Assembly: GCA_021807585.1 (NCBI GenBank) | Contig: JAKBCQ010000244.1 | Coordinates: 1 to 5,493 of the forward strand | From: Planctomycetota bacterium | GTDB lineage: Bacteria; Planctomycetota; Planctomycetia; Isosphaerales; Isosphaeraceae | Reading direction: 5' to 3' | DNA: 5,493 nucleotides | In this document: piece after piece, positions 1 to 5,250 of the stretch | Layout: the number at the start of each line of letters is the position of its first letter | Numbering within the stretch: the stretch's first letter is position 1 | The notes under the pieces: generated by a model | Seen by the model: the letters and a program-made list of their open reading frames with translations, nothing else | Database searches by the model: none | Told to the model about the DNA's origin: nothing | Translations under genes and position numbers: made by a program

Positions 1-13
1 GGATTTAAACGTT

Positions 14-976
14 ATGATATCGACACGTTTGTGGAATTCTACCGCGTTGAGTTTGAGCCTCGCGGGGTTGTTTTTTGTTTCCGTATCGGGTTGCGGCGGC
101 AAGGGGGAGGGGGTCGACGACGCCGTTGTTACCCCGGCGCCGGGCGAAGCCGCCACCGCGGGCGGGGGCGGAGGCGGGGGCTCGGCCGCGGCGACTTCCG
201 AGAAGAAGCCCGATACCGCCGCCACTGAAACCAAACCCACCGCCGACGCCGCTCCGGTCAAATCCGAGGGTTGGGGAACGCTCAAAGGCCGCGTCGTCTT
301 CGACAGCAGTCCTCCCGTCATGAAAACGCTCGTCCCCAAAGGCGCGACGAAGGAACAATATCGCGACGGCGACGTTTGCGGTAAAAACGAAATCAAATCG
401 CAATTCGCCGTTGTTGATCCCGAGACCAAGGGCGTTCGATTCGCTCTGATTTATATTCCCAAACCGACATCGGTTCACGACGACGCCAAGAAAGCCGCGT
501 CTTCGGCGTCGATCGAGTTCGATCAGCGAGGTTGCGTCTTCGACCCGCACGTCGTGTGCGTGATGAAGGGCGCCAAGCTCGTCCTCAAATCGAGCGATCC
601 CGTCGGCCACAACATCGACGCCAAGATGCGCGCCAACGGAGCATACAACAAGTTGATCGCCGCCGGCCAATCGATCGATTACGCGCCTTCGACCGCCGAA
701 CGCTCGCCGTGCAAGGTTGTTTGTGATATTCATCCGTGGATGAGCGCTCATTGGATGGTGCTTGATAATCCCTACTTCGCCGTGACCGACGCCAAGGGGA
801 ATTTTGAGATCAAGAACGTTCCCGCCGGCACGCAAAAGGTCGTCGTTTGGCACGAGGCGCTCCAGAAGGGGGGCTTCCTCACCGCGGCTTCGGGAGACGC
901 GGTGAACGTCAAGGCCGACGGCGAAACGACCCAAGAATATAAGATCGAAACGTCGAAGCTCGCGACCGAGCAATAA
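14..976 (+). CDS. Cupredoxin-like (plastocyanin-type) exported lipoprotein
   Basis: A 320-residue exported protein. A hydrophobic stretch (about residues 11-26) ends in V-S-G-C with Cys27 as the likely lipidated residue. A low-complexity linker follows (residues 40-85, with a run of seven Gly). The folded part (about 88-315) opens with a beta-rich GTLKGRVVF segment. It carries Cys122, Cys174, an SSDPVGHN loop (His199), and CDIHPWM giving Cys237, His240 and Met243, with Met248 further on. It ends with an FAVTDAKGNFEI..VPAG segment like those in carboxypeptidase-regulatory-like beta domains. The His...Cys-x2-His...Met order resembles type 1 copper sites, so copper binding or electron transfer outside the cytoplasm is plausible but inferred. 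Cys122 and Cys174, also kept in the paralogue at 1971-2825, could form a disulfide. The ATG at 14 is directly followed by the signal sequence; only a weak GGA precedes it, and the promoter lies outside the window. Family membership is fairly sure; the biological role is unknown. Confidence 0.85.
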   Translation: MISTRLWNSTALSLSLAGLFFVSVSGCGGKGEGVDDAVVTPAPGEAATAGGGGGGGSAAATSEKKPDTAATETKPTADAAPVKSEGWGTLKGRVVFDSSPPVMKTLVPKGATKEQYRDGDVCGKNEIKSQFAVVDPETKGVRFALIYIPKPTSVHDDAKKAASSASIEFDQRGCVFDPHVVCVMKGAKLVLKSSDPVGHNIDAKMRANGAYNKLIAAGQSIDYAPSTAERSPCKVVCDIHPWMSAHWMVLDNPYFAVTDAKGNFEIKNVPAGTQKVVVWHEALQKGGFLTAASGDAVNVKADGETTQEYKIETSKLATEQ

Positions 977-1003
977 GCGATTCACTCGGATTCGTTCGAT
1001 CGC

Positions 1004-1045
1004 GCGGAAGCGTTTGATTCAAGCGCTTCCGCATTTTTATTTTTC
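1004..1045 (+). terminator. Rho-independent terminator of the first gene
   Basis: A perfect 9-bp stem (GCGGAAGCG at 1004-1012 with CGCTTCCGC at 1024-1032) extends inward by a T-G wobble and more A-T/G-C pairs almost to the loop. It is followed by A-TTTTT-A-TTTTT (1033-1044). It starts 28 nt after the stop codon at 976, so it very probably ends the transcript of the upstream lipoprotein gene. This separates that gene transcriptionally from the paralogue at 1971. Confidence 0.93.
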
Positions 1046-1176
1046 TTGTATGCATATTTTCTGATCCTAGATGTGGTTCGCCGCCGGGTTCGCCGATTCG
1101 CGAGAGCACGTCGTTATTGCATGTTGATATTTGGGAATGCTGATCTTTGGGAGGCTTCGTCATCGGGAGGCTTTCT

Positions 1177-1275
1177 TATACTAACCCGACGCGCAAGCGA
1201 GGGGTATTTATTCAATTATATATAAGTTATTATTCTGGAAGATAAAGACCCTCGCTTGCGCGTCGGGTTAATATA
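1177..1275. repeat. Long inverted-repeat element, copy 1
   Basis: Two perfect 22-nt complementary arms (1182-1203 and 1249-1270) share the core ACCCGACGCGCAAGCGA. One mismatch and four further pairs extend them outward to 1177 and 1275. The 45-nt spacer (1204-1248) is very AT-rich, in sharp contrast to the GC-rich arms. A second copy with the same arms but an unrelated spacer lies at 4208-4312. The structure fits a REP/MITE-like intergenic palindrome or a transcribed hairpin. No transposase is present nearby. The element begins 132 nt after the terminator of the preceding gene. Confidence 0.9.
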
Positions 1276-1431
1276 CAGAAATATCATGCGTCAAGCCGGA
1301 TCTCATGATCGATCATCGATCTTCAGTTAAAATTCCGGCCGGTTGAACGGGGTCGAAGGTGAATTTCGGATCGTCTGCGATCTTAAGGATCAGCAAAACC
1401 GGGATGAACGGTTTCCGGTGTCAAGATCAAC

Positions 1432-1460
1432 TTTTCATCAGCCGAGGTTCGCCGTCCCAA
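1432..1460. repeat. Degenerate direct repeat, unit A
   Basis: This 29-nt segment begins TTTTCATCAGCC and ends TCCCAA. It matches 1699-1727 at 25 of 29 positions in the same orientation, 267 nt apart. Weaker likeness continues on both sides: a G-x-GTCAA motif before it and a CTCCTGATCGC / CTCCCTAATCGC motif after it. It could be a partial duplication or two members of a dispersed intergenic repeat. Confidence 0.6.
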
Positions 1461-1522
1461 AAATCAACCCTCCTGATCGCTCCCGGACTGAGCGCGACGA
1501 ATCCGACGTCCAAGGTTTATAT

Positions 1523-1557
1523 TATAATTGCTTATTTCATTGAATATTATGAAATAA
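1523..1557. other. AT-rich hairpin with upstream TATAAT
   Basis: TTATTTCAT (1532-1540) and ATGAAATAA (1549-1557) form a perfect 9-bp inverted repeat around an 8-nt loop. TATAAT (1523-1528) lies just before it, without a clear -35 hexamer or an extended -10 TG at the right spacing. The patch is far more AT-rich than its surroundings. It could be an operator, a weak promoter or a relic; no gene directly follows. Confidence 0.4.
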
Positions 1558-1698
1558 TATCGTCATTCCGATCGTCGGCGCCGAGCCAACCGGTCGCGCA
1601 CGCATGATTGTGTTAATTTATCTTAATCTCGGTAGGTGATGACGACGCAACGAATATTAAGAGCGATCGGATCAGGAAAATGACGAGTCAACCCCGAG

Positions 1699-1727
1699 TT
1701 TTCATCAGCCCAGATTCGCACTCCCAA
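1699..1727. repeat. Degenerate direct repeat, unit B
   Basis: This is the second unit of the pair described at 1432-1460 (25 of 29 identical; the differences are at 1711, 1714, 1720 and 1721). It is followed by a C-rich tract in which CTCCCAATTCGG is repeated with a 36-nt offset. Confidence 0.6.
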
Positions 1728-1880
1728 TTCGGCGCCCCCTCCCTAATCGCCTCCCCCTCCCAATTCGGTTCTGCGCGGTGAACCGACCCACTCATCAAAC
1801 GCGTGAACCCGTCGCCCGCCAAACGCGCGAACCCGCCGCGATCGCTCGCCGCGAAAGACCGTTCCCCTTCGACTTCGAGA

Positions 1881-1889
1881 TGTTATAAT
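1881..1889 (+). promoter_or_regulatory. Extended -10 promoter of the second paralogue
   Basis: TG-T-TATAAT is a perfect extended -10 element (TG at 1881-1882, TATAAT at 1884-1889). No good -35 hexamer is seen at the usual distance, which an extended -10 can tolerate. Transcription would start near 1896, giving a leader of about 75 nt before the ATG at 1971. Use of a housekeeping sigma-70-type factor is inferred from the consensus. Confidence 0.65.
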
Positions 1890-1956
1890 TCAGTCCTCGC
1901 CCGATCGCTCGGCTTTAGGCCGCCGAGGAGGTCGATCCAACCCGAAACTCAGCACC

Positions 1957-1960
1957 GAGG
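1957..1960 (+). promoter_or_regulatory. Ribosome binding site deciding the start at 1971
   Basis: GAGG stands 10 nt before the ATG at 1971. A stronger GAGGAGG at 1925-1931 has no start codon at a workable distance. This site and the promoter at 1881-1889 together favour 1971 over the in-frame GTG at 1803. Confidence 0.6.
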
Positions 1961-1970
1961 TCGTTCCACC

Positions 1971-2825
1971 ATGAAATTCGATTCCCCCACAGGCTTGATG
2001 ATCGCCGCGGCTTGCGGCCTGTCGGTCGCGGCGTTCGCCGCGGCCAGGCTCACCCGCCCCACGGTCGCCGCCGCCGTTCCACCCACCCCCCGCGCCGCGA
2101 TTGCGCTCCATGCCGAAGCCGCCGCGGCCTTCGGATCGATCAAAGGACGACTCGTCTGGGGCGGATCGAACATTCCCGAAACCAAAATCCTCGTCAAAAA
2201 AGGACAGGCCGACGTCAAAGACGACATTTGCAAAACCGAAGACCTTACGTCCAAAGCCCTCATCATCGAACCCAAAACCAAAGGGATCGGCTTCGCCTTC
2301 GCCTATCTCCTTCAGCCCAAAGGAACCAATCCCGAAGCCGAAAAAGCGCTCCTCGCCAAAAATCCACAGGTCGTGATCGATCAGGTGAAATGCGAATTCG
2401 TTCCGTTCGCCACGGCGCTCCACACGGGCCAAAAAGTCTTGCTCAAATCGAGCGATCCAGTCGGTCATAATGTGCATACATATCCATTTAGTCAAGCGGC
2501 GATCAACACGCTGATTCCGCCGATGCGCGAGCTCGAAACGAAGTTCATGCCCGAGCGCAGGCCCATCTTCCTCAAGTGTGATATTCATCCCTGGATGGAA
2601 TCGTATCTGATGGTGTTCGATCACCCGTTCTTCGCGGTGACCGCAGCCGACGGTTCGTTCGAAATCCAGGGTGTTCCGGTCGGCGAGCAAAAGCTCGTTC
2701 TCTGGCAAAGCAAGATCGGTTACGCGACGACGGGCGGATCGCGCGGCATGTCGGTCACGGTCAAAGCCGATCAAGCGACCGATATCGGAGAGATCAAACT
2801 CGATCCCGCCAAGGTGAAGAATTGA
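1971..2825 (+). CDS. Cupredoxin-like exported protein, paralogue of the gene at 14-976
   Basis: A 284-residue exported protein. A hydrophobic Ala-rich segment (about residues 8-25) looks like a signal peptide or N-terminal anchor; there is no credible lipobox. The domain from about residue 55 follows its paralogue closely: GSIKGRLVW opening, Cys87, Cys141, SSDPVGHN (His166), CDIHPWM (Cys203, His206, Met209), Met214, and FFAVTAADGSFEI..VPVG near the end. The distance from the loop His to the Cys differs by only one residue between the two proteins. Candidate metal ligands are His166, Cys203, His206 and Met209 or Met214; copper binding is inferred from the type 1-like pattern, not shown. The frame is open back to a GTG at 1803, but the promoter lies inside that extension and the extra residues are not signal-like, so 1971 is chosen. 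Family membership is fairly sure; the partner and role are unknown. Confidence 0.85.
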   Translation: MKFDSPTGLMIAAACGLSVAAFAAARLTRPTVAAAVPPTPRAAIALHAEAAAAFGSIKGRLVWGGSNIPETKILVKKGQADVKDDICKTEDLTSKALIIEPKTKGIGFAFAYLLQPKGTNPEAEKALLAKNPQVVIDQVKCEFVPFATALHTGQKVLLKSSDPVGHNVHTYPFSQAAINTLIPPMRELETKFMPERRPIFLKCDIHPWMESYLMVFDHPFFAVTAADGSFEIQGVPVGEQKLVLWQSKIGYATTGGSRGMSVTVKADQATDIGEIKLDPAKVKN

Positions 2826-2853
2826 TTCGTTCAAGACGCTCGGCTATCGTTCT

Positions 2854-2881
2854 GTAACCCCCATAAATCTCAAAGGGTTAC
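2854..2881 (+). other. Small stem-loop after the second paralogue
   Basis: GTAACCC (2854-2860) can pair with GGGTTAC (2875-2881) across a 14-nt loop, 28 nt after the stop codon at 2825. No T-tract follows, so it is at best a weak terminator or a messenger 3'-end structure. If it does not terminate, the downstream DUF1573 gene may be read from the same promoter. Confidence 0.35.
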
Positions 2882-2967
2882 GGCCATCGGTTTGGGGGCG
2901 GTCGGGCGCACGTGAGGCGGCGATCGACGACGTTTCTGAAGCGCCCGCGACGGTCGTGTCGATACTA

Positions 2968-2987
2968 TTCGCGCAAGGATGCGCGAA
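2968..2987. other. Perfect 8-bp hairpin upstream of the DUF1573 gene
   Basis: TTCGCGCA and TGCGCGAA are exact inverse complements around an AGGA loop. The hairpin ends 49 nt before the chosen GTG start at 3037. Two adjacent, similar 10-nt units (GACCGTCCTG at 2997-3006 and GACCGTTCTC at 3007-3016) follow. Either could be an operator or a leader-RNA structure; no clear promoter is seen with them. Confidence 0.4.
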
Positions 2988-3025
2988 CGACGCGTCGACC
3001 GTCCTGGACCGTTCTCGGCACATGC

Positions 3026-3032
3026 GGGAGGA
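3026..3032 (+). promoter_or_regulatory. Ribosome binding site deciding the GTG start at 3037
   Basis: GGGAGGA with its GGAGG core at 3027-3031 stands 5 nt before the GTG at 3037. The competing in-frame ATG at 3022 would lie upstream of this site, and neither it nor the GTG at 2956 has a comparable site of its own. Confidence 0.75.
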
Positions 3033-3036
3033 TTCC

Positions 3037-4047
3037 GTGCGTTACGACCGAATTGTATCGTTCTTATCGGCTCTGGTTGTTCTGGCGGGTTTCGGTTCCT
3101 CGGCCTTCGCGGCGCGGTGGGCCGACGCCCTGTTCGACGAGCACGGTCACGATTTCGGCGCGGTCCCCCGCGGCGCGATCGTGCGTCACCCGTTCGTCCT
3201 CAACAACCGCCTCGCCGAGGCCGTGTCGATCATCGACGTTCACGCTTCGTGCGGATGTACAAGCGGACAAGCGAACATGTCGGTCGTCCCTCCCGGCGGC
3301 CGGGCGACCGTCACCGCACAAATGGACACGCGTAATTTCGTCGGCCACAAGGCGACGACGCTCTTCGTCACGGTCGTCTCATCGAGCGGCCGCGAGGCCG
3401 AGGTCCGCTTCAACGTCTCGTCCGAAATCCAAAGCGATACCGTCCTCAATCCGGGCGCAATCCACTTCGGCGTGGTCATTAAAGGTAAGCCGACTCAACA
3501 AACGTTAACAATTGAACATCTTGGATCGATCGATTGGAAGCTGGTGCGGATGGCGTCGTCGAGTCGCGTTCTCACGGCCAAACTTGTGGAAACGGCGCGG
3601 AGCGAATCGGGCGTCGGCTACTCGCTGACGGTCGGAGTCAAGCCCGACGTATCGGCGGGGATCATCGATACCGAGATCGTGATCTCGACGAGCGATCCCG
3701 CGACCCCGCGGATCCCCGTGCGGGTGACGGCGCAGGTCATCGGCGATATCACCGCGACTCCAAGCCTCCTCTCGCTCGGTTCGGCGAAGGCGGGAACAAA
3801 ACCGCGCGGCAAGGTGCTCGTGCGAGCGAATAAGCCTTTTCAGATCGTATCGATCGAAGGCGCGGGAGAAGGTTTTAGCGTAACCGGGGCGAACGATCAG
3901 CCCGTGCGGATGCATCAGTTGACGGTCGAATACGACCCCTCGAAAGGAACGCTTCGGGGCGACCTGAAACGGTCGTTCAAGATCGTCACCGACCTTCCCG
4001 GCGAACCCCCCGTCGAGATCACGACGACGCTTCATGTCGACCCCTGA
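3037..4047 (+). CDS. Secreted DUF1573 protein with tandem Ig-like (ASH) repeats
   Basis: A 336-residue exported protein. From the GTG start it has a classic signal peptide: charged MRYDR, a hydrophobic core (about 7-20) and AFA before Ala26 as the likely signal peptidase I site. Residues 32-115 form a DUF1573 unit: F-x-F/HDFG-x-V start, a 'HPFVLNN' strand and the family's hallmark SCGCT (Cys72, Cys74), followed by VPPGG. Two further beta-sandwich-like repeats follow, one from about 135 (NPGAIHFGVV) and one from about 238 (TATPSLLSLGSAKAG). This resembles the ASPM/SPD-2/Hydin type of repeat common in large-surface-protein families of planctomycetes. The function of DUF1573 proteins is not established; a role in the cell envelope is inferred from export. 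The GTG at 2956 and ATG at 3022 are also in frame but place extra polar residues before the signal peptide. The spacing to neighbours gives no firm operon. Confidence 0.85.
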   Translation: MRYDRIVSFLSALVVLAGFGSSAFAARWADALFDEHGHDFGAVPRGAIVRHPFVLNNRLAEAVSIIDVHASCGCTSGQANMSVVPPGGRATVTAQMDTRNFVGHKATTLFVTVVSSSGREAEVRFNVSSEIQSDTVLNPGAIHFGVVIKGKPTQQTLTIEHLGSIDWKLVRMASSSRVLTAKLVETARSESGVGYSLTVGVKPDVSAGIIDTEIVISTSDPATPRIPVRVTAQVIGDITATPSLLSLGSAKAGTKPRGKVLVRANKPFQIVSIEGAGEGFSVTGANDQPVRMHQLTVEYDPSKGTLRGDLKRSFKIVTDLPGEPPVEITTTLHVDP

Positions 4048-4070
4048 ACGAGCGCTTGGGCGTGCCCCTT

Positions 4071-4108
4071 CGGCGATCGCGAAGTTTTGAAACGCTTCTC
4101 GGTCGCCG
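4071..4108 (+). terminator. Strong stem-loop after the DUF1573 gene, possible terminator
   Basis: CGGCGATCGCGAAG (4071-4084) pairs with CTTCTCGGTCGCCG (4095-4108) over 14 positions with one mismatch and one G-T wobble, around a 10-nt loop. It begins 24 nt after the stop codon at 4047. No T-tract follows, so intrinsic termination is uncertain; 3'-end protection of the messenger is an alternative. Confidence 0.45.
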
Positions 4109-4207
4109 ATTCGCGATACCCCCCGAGCATCCGAGCGGCTACATTAAAGAGGCGTCGCGTAAGATGCGCACATCGAGCGCGCGTTCGACGTTGTCCACGA
4201 TAAGATC

Positions 4208-4312
4208 ATACCAACCCGACGCGCAAGCGAGGGTCTTGTATCTCTTATCGTGATCGTGATCATTCTTTCAACATCATTGGATCAGCCCTTCGCTTGCGCG
4301 TCGGGTCTGTAT
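4208..4312. repeat. Long inverted-repeat element, copy 2
   Basis: The arms 4214-4233 and 4287-4306 are complementary over 20 positions with a single G-T wobble and carry the same ACCCGACGCGCAAGCGA core as copy 1 (1177-1275). After two mismatched positions a further four pairs extend outward to 4208 and 4312. The 53-nt spacer (4234-4286) is unrelated to that of copy 1 and contains its own small inverted repeat, TGATC-GT-GATCA. The right arm ends 38 nt before the ATG of the amidase gene at 4345, so the element makes up most of that gene's upstream region. Confidence 0.9.
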
Positions 4313-4333
4313 CGCGACGCGGCGCAGCCGCGC

Positions 4334-4337
4334 GAGG
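4334..4337 (+). promoter_or_regulatory. Ribosome binding site of the amidase gene
   Basis: GAGG stands 7 nt before the ATG at 4345. The longer frame from a TTG at 4294 would start inside the inverted-repeat arm and adds non-conserved residues, so 4345 is preferred. No clear promoter hexamers were found between 4048 and 4345. Confidence 0.6.
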
Positions 4338-4344
4338 CGTTTTG

Positions 4345-5250
4345 ATGCCGCCGACCGAGCCAGCAACCCCTCGATCCGTCGTTCGTCCCCCGTTTCGCGT
4401 CGCGCTCGCGCAGATCGAGCCCAAACTCGGCGATCTCAACGCCAACGTCAAATTGCATCTTGAACAAATCGAGATTGCTCGAAGTCAGAACGCCGACCTT
4501 GTCGTCTTTCCCGAGCTTTCGCTCACGGGTTATTACCTCCGCGATCATGTCGTCGAGGTTTCAGAGCCCGCGGGGGGCGCCAAAACCGCCGCGATCGTCG
4601 CGGCCTCGGCCGAATCCGCGATCGTCTTCGGCTTCGTTGAGGAATCGACCGATCACCGGTTTTACAATTCCGCTGCGTTCGCCGATCGGGGAGCGATCGT
4701 CGCGGTCCATCGCAAGGCGTACCTGCCCACGTACGGCATGTTCGACGAACAACGCTATTTCGCCGCGGGAGATCGCGTACGCGGCTTCGACACGCGGTTC
4801 GGCAGAATCGGACTGCTCATCTGCGAAGACGCCTGGCACCTCTCGTGCGGGCTCATCCTCATGGCCGATCGAGTCGACGTGCTGATCGTCGTCGCCAATT
4901 CGCCCGGCCGAGGAGTCGAGGGCGCCGAACTCGGCAGCAAGCTAAGTTGGGATATGCTCACGCGAACACTTGCTCAATTTTTGGGAGTCGCGGTCGTTTT
5001 CGTCAACCGGACGGGTTACGAGGACGGCGTTTATTTTTGGGGAGGGAGCCGGGTGATCGACGCGACGGGGACGATCGTCGCCGAGGCGTCCGAAGGCTCG
5101 GCCGAGGTCGTGATCGCGACGGTCGACCCCCGCGACGCGCGCCGGCAACGGATCCTCGCTCCCCTCGCCCGCGACGAACGAATCGATCTCACGATCGCCG
5201 AACTCTCCCGCGCCCGCGATCGACTCTTAAAGGAAGATCGTCATGTATGA
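4345..5250 (+). CDS. Nitrilase-fold amidase, probable glutaminase subunit of NAD+ synthetase
   Basis: A 301-residue carbon-nitrogen hydrolase. The triad of the nitrilase superfamily is intact: Glu57 in [11 protein letters not shown], Lys124 in [18 protein letters not shown], and Cys160 in GLLICEDAW; Glu135 fits the second conserved Glu. These motifs (PELSLTGY, KxxLPxYxxFDExRYF, CED.W) are those of the N-terminal glutamine-amidase domain of fused glutamine-dependent NAD+ synthetases. The length also matches that domain alone, against well over 500 residues for the fusion. The gene overlaps the next, an NAD+ synthase, by 8 nt in another frame, so the two are probably translationally coupled. 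The inferred role is glutamine hydrolysis in the cytoplasm to feed ammonia to the partner for the last step of NAD+ synthesis. A free-standing amidase for another substrate is the alternative, less likely given the context. The first ~16 residues are Pro-rich and probably disordered. Confidence 0.88.
   Translation: MPPTEPATPRSVVRPPFRVALAQIEPKLGDLNANVKLHLEQIEIARSQNADLVVFPELSLTGYYLRDHVVEVSEPAGGAKTAAIVAASAESAIVFGFVEESTDHRFYNSAAFADRGAIVAVHRKAYLPTYGMFDEQRYFAAGDRVRGFDTRFGRIGLLICEDAWHLSCGLILMADRVDVLIVVANSPGRGVEGAELGSKLSWDMLTRTLAQFLGVAVVFVNRTGYEDGVYFWGGSRVIDATGTIVAEASEGSAEVVIATVDPRDARRQRILAPLARDERIDLTIAELSRARDRLLKEDRHV
5230..5234 (+). promoter_or_regulatory. Ribosome binding site of nadE inside the amidase gene
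   Basis: AAGGA lies in the last codons of the amidase gene, 8 nt before the ATG at 5243. Its presence supports a genuine separate start for the synthase and argues against a disrupted fusion gene. Confidence 0.65.

Larger units (their letters stand above)
1276..1880. other. Non-coding stretch without a recognisable gene
   Basis: No convincing reading frame is seen on either strand. The short open frames here (for example 1343-1543 and 1359-1607) lack a ribosome binding site and give compositionally odd peptides with no domain I recognise. The stretch contains a 12-bp palindrome ATGATCGATCAT (1305-1316), an AT-rich region with a hairpin (1523-1557), a degenerate 29-nt direct repeat (1432-1460 and 1699-1727) and a pyrimidine-rich part (about 1721-1765) in which CTCCCAATTCGG occurs twice (1721-1732 and 1757-1768). 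It may be decayed or repeat-derived sequence. Confidence 0.6.

Noticed and set aside
909..1163. Minus-strand 84-codon frame over the end of the first gene
   Set aside because: It runs through the intrinsic terminator hairpin and has no recognisable domain.
1639..1683. A 14-codon mini-frame beginning ATGACGACG, possible leader peptide
   Set aside because: No adjacent structured gene start, ribosome binding site at wrong spacing, and no codon run suggestive of attenuation.
1971..2030. Lipobox at Cys15 of the second paralogue
   Set aside because: The residues before Cys15 (A-A-A) lack the usual Leu at -3, and the hydrophobic segment before it is too short; hydrophobicity continues beyond it.
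1890..2834. Long minus-strand open frame opposite the second paralogue
   Set aside because: The + strand frame has a recognisable domain, signal peptide, promoter and ribosome binding site; the antisense frame gives an Arg/Gly/Phe-rich peptide without a domain, as expected opposite GC-rich codons. The same holds for the minus frame opposite 14-976.
4056..4253. A 65-codon open frame ending in a PDAQAR-type peptide
   Set aside because: Its end is a translation of the left arm of inverted-repeat copy 2 and its start lies in the stem-loop region after the DUF1573 gene; it has no ribosome binding site and no domain.
1177..4312. The two similar palindromes as a CRISPR remnant
   Set aside because: They lie about 3 kb apart, with long arms facing each other around 45-53 nt; there is no regular repeat-spacer array and no cas gene.
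4260..4548. Minus-strand open frames across repeat copy 2 and the start of the amidase gene
   Set aside because: They are shadows of the repeat arm and of the well-supported + strand amidase frame.
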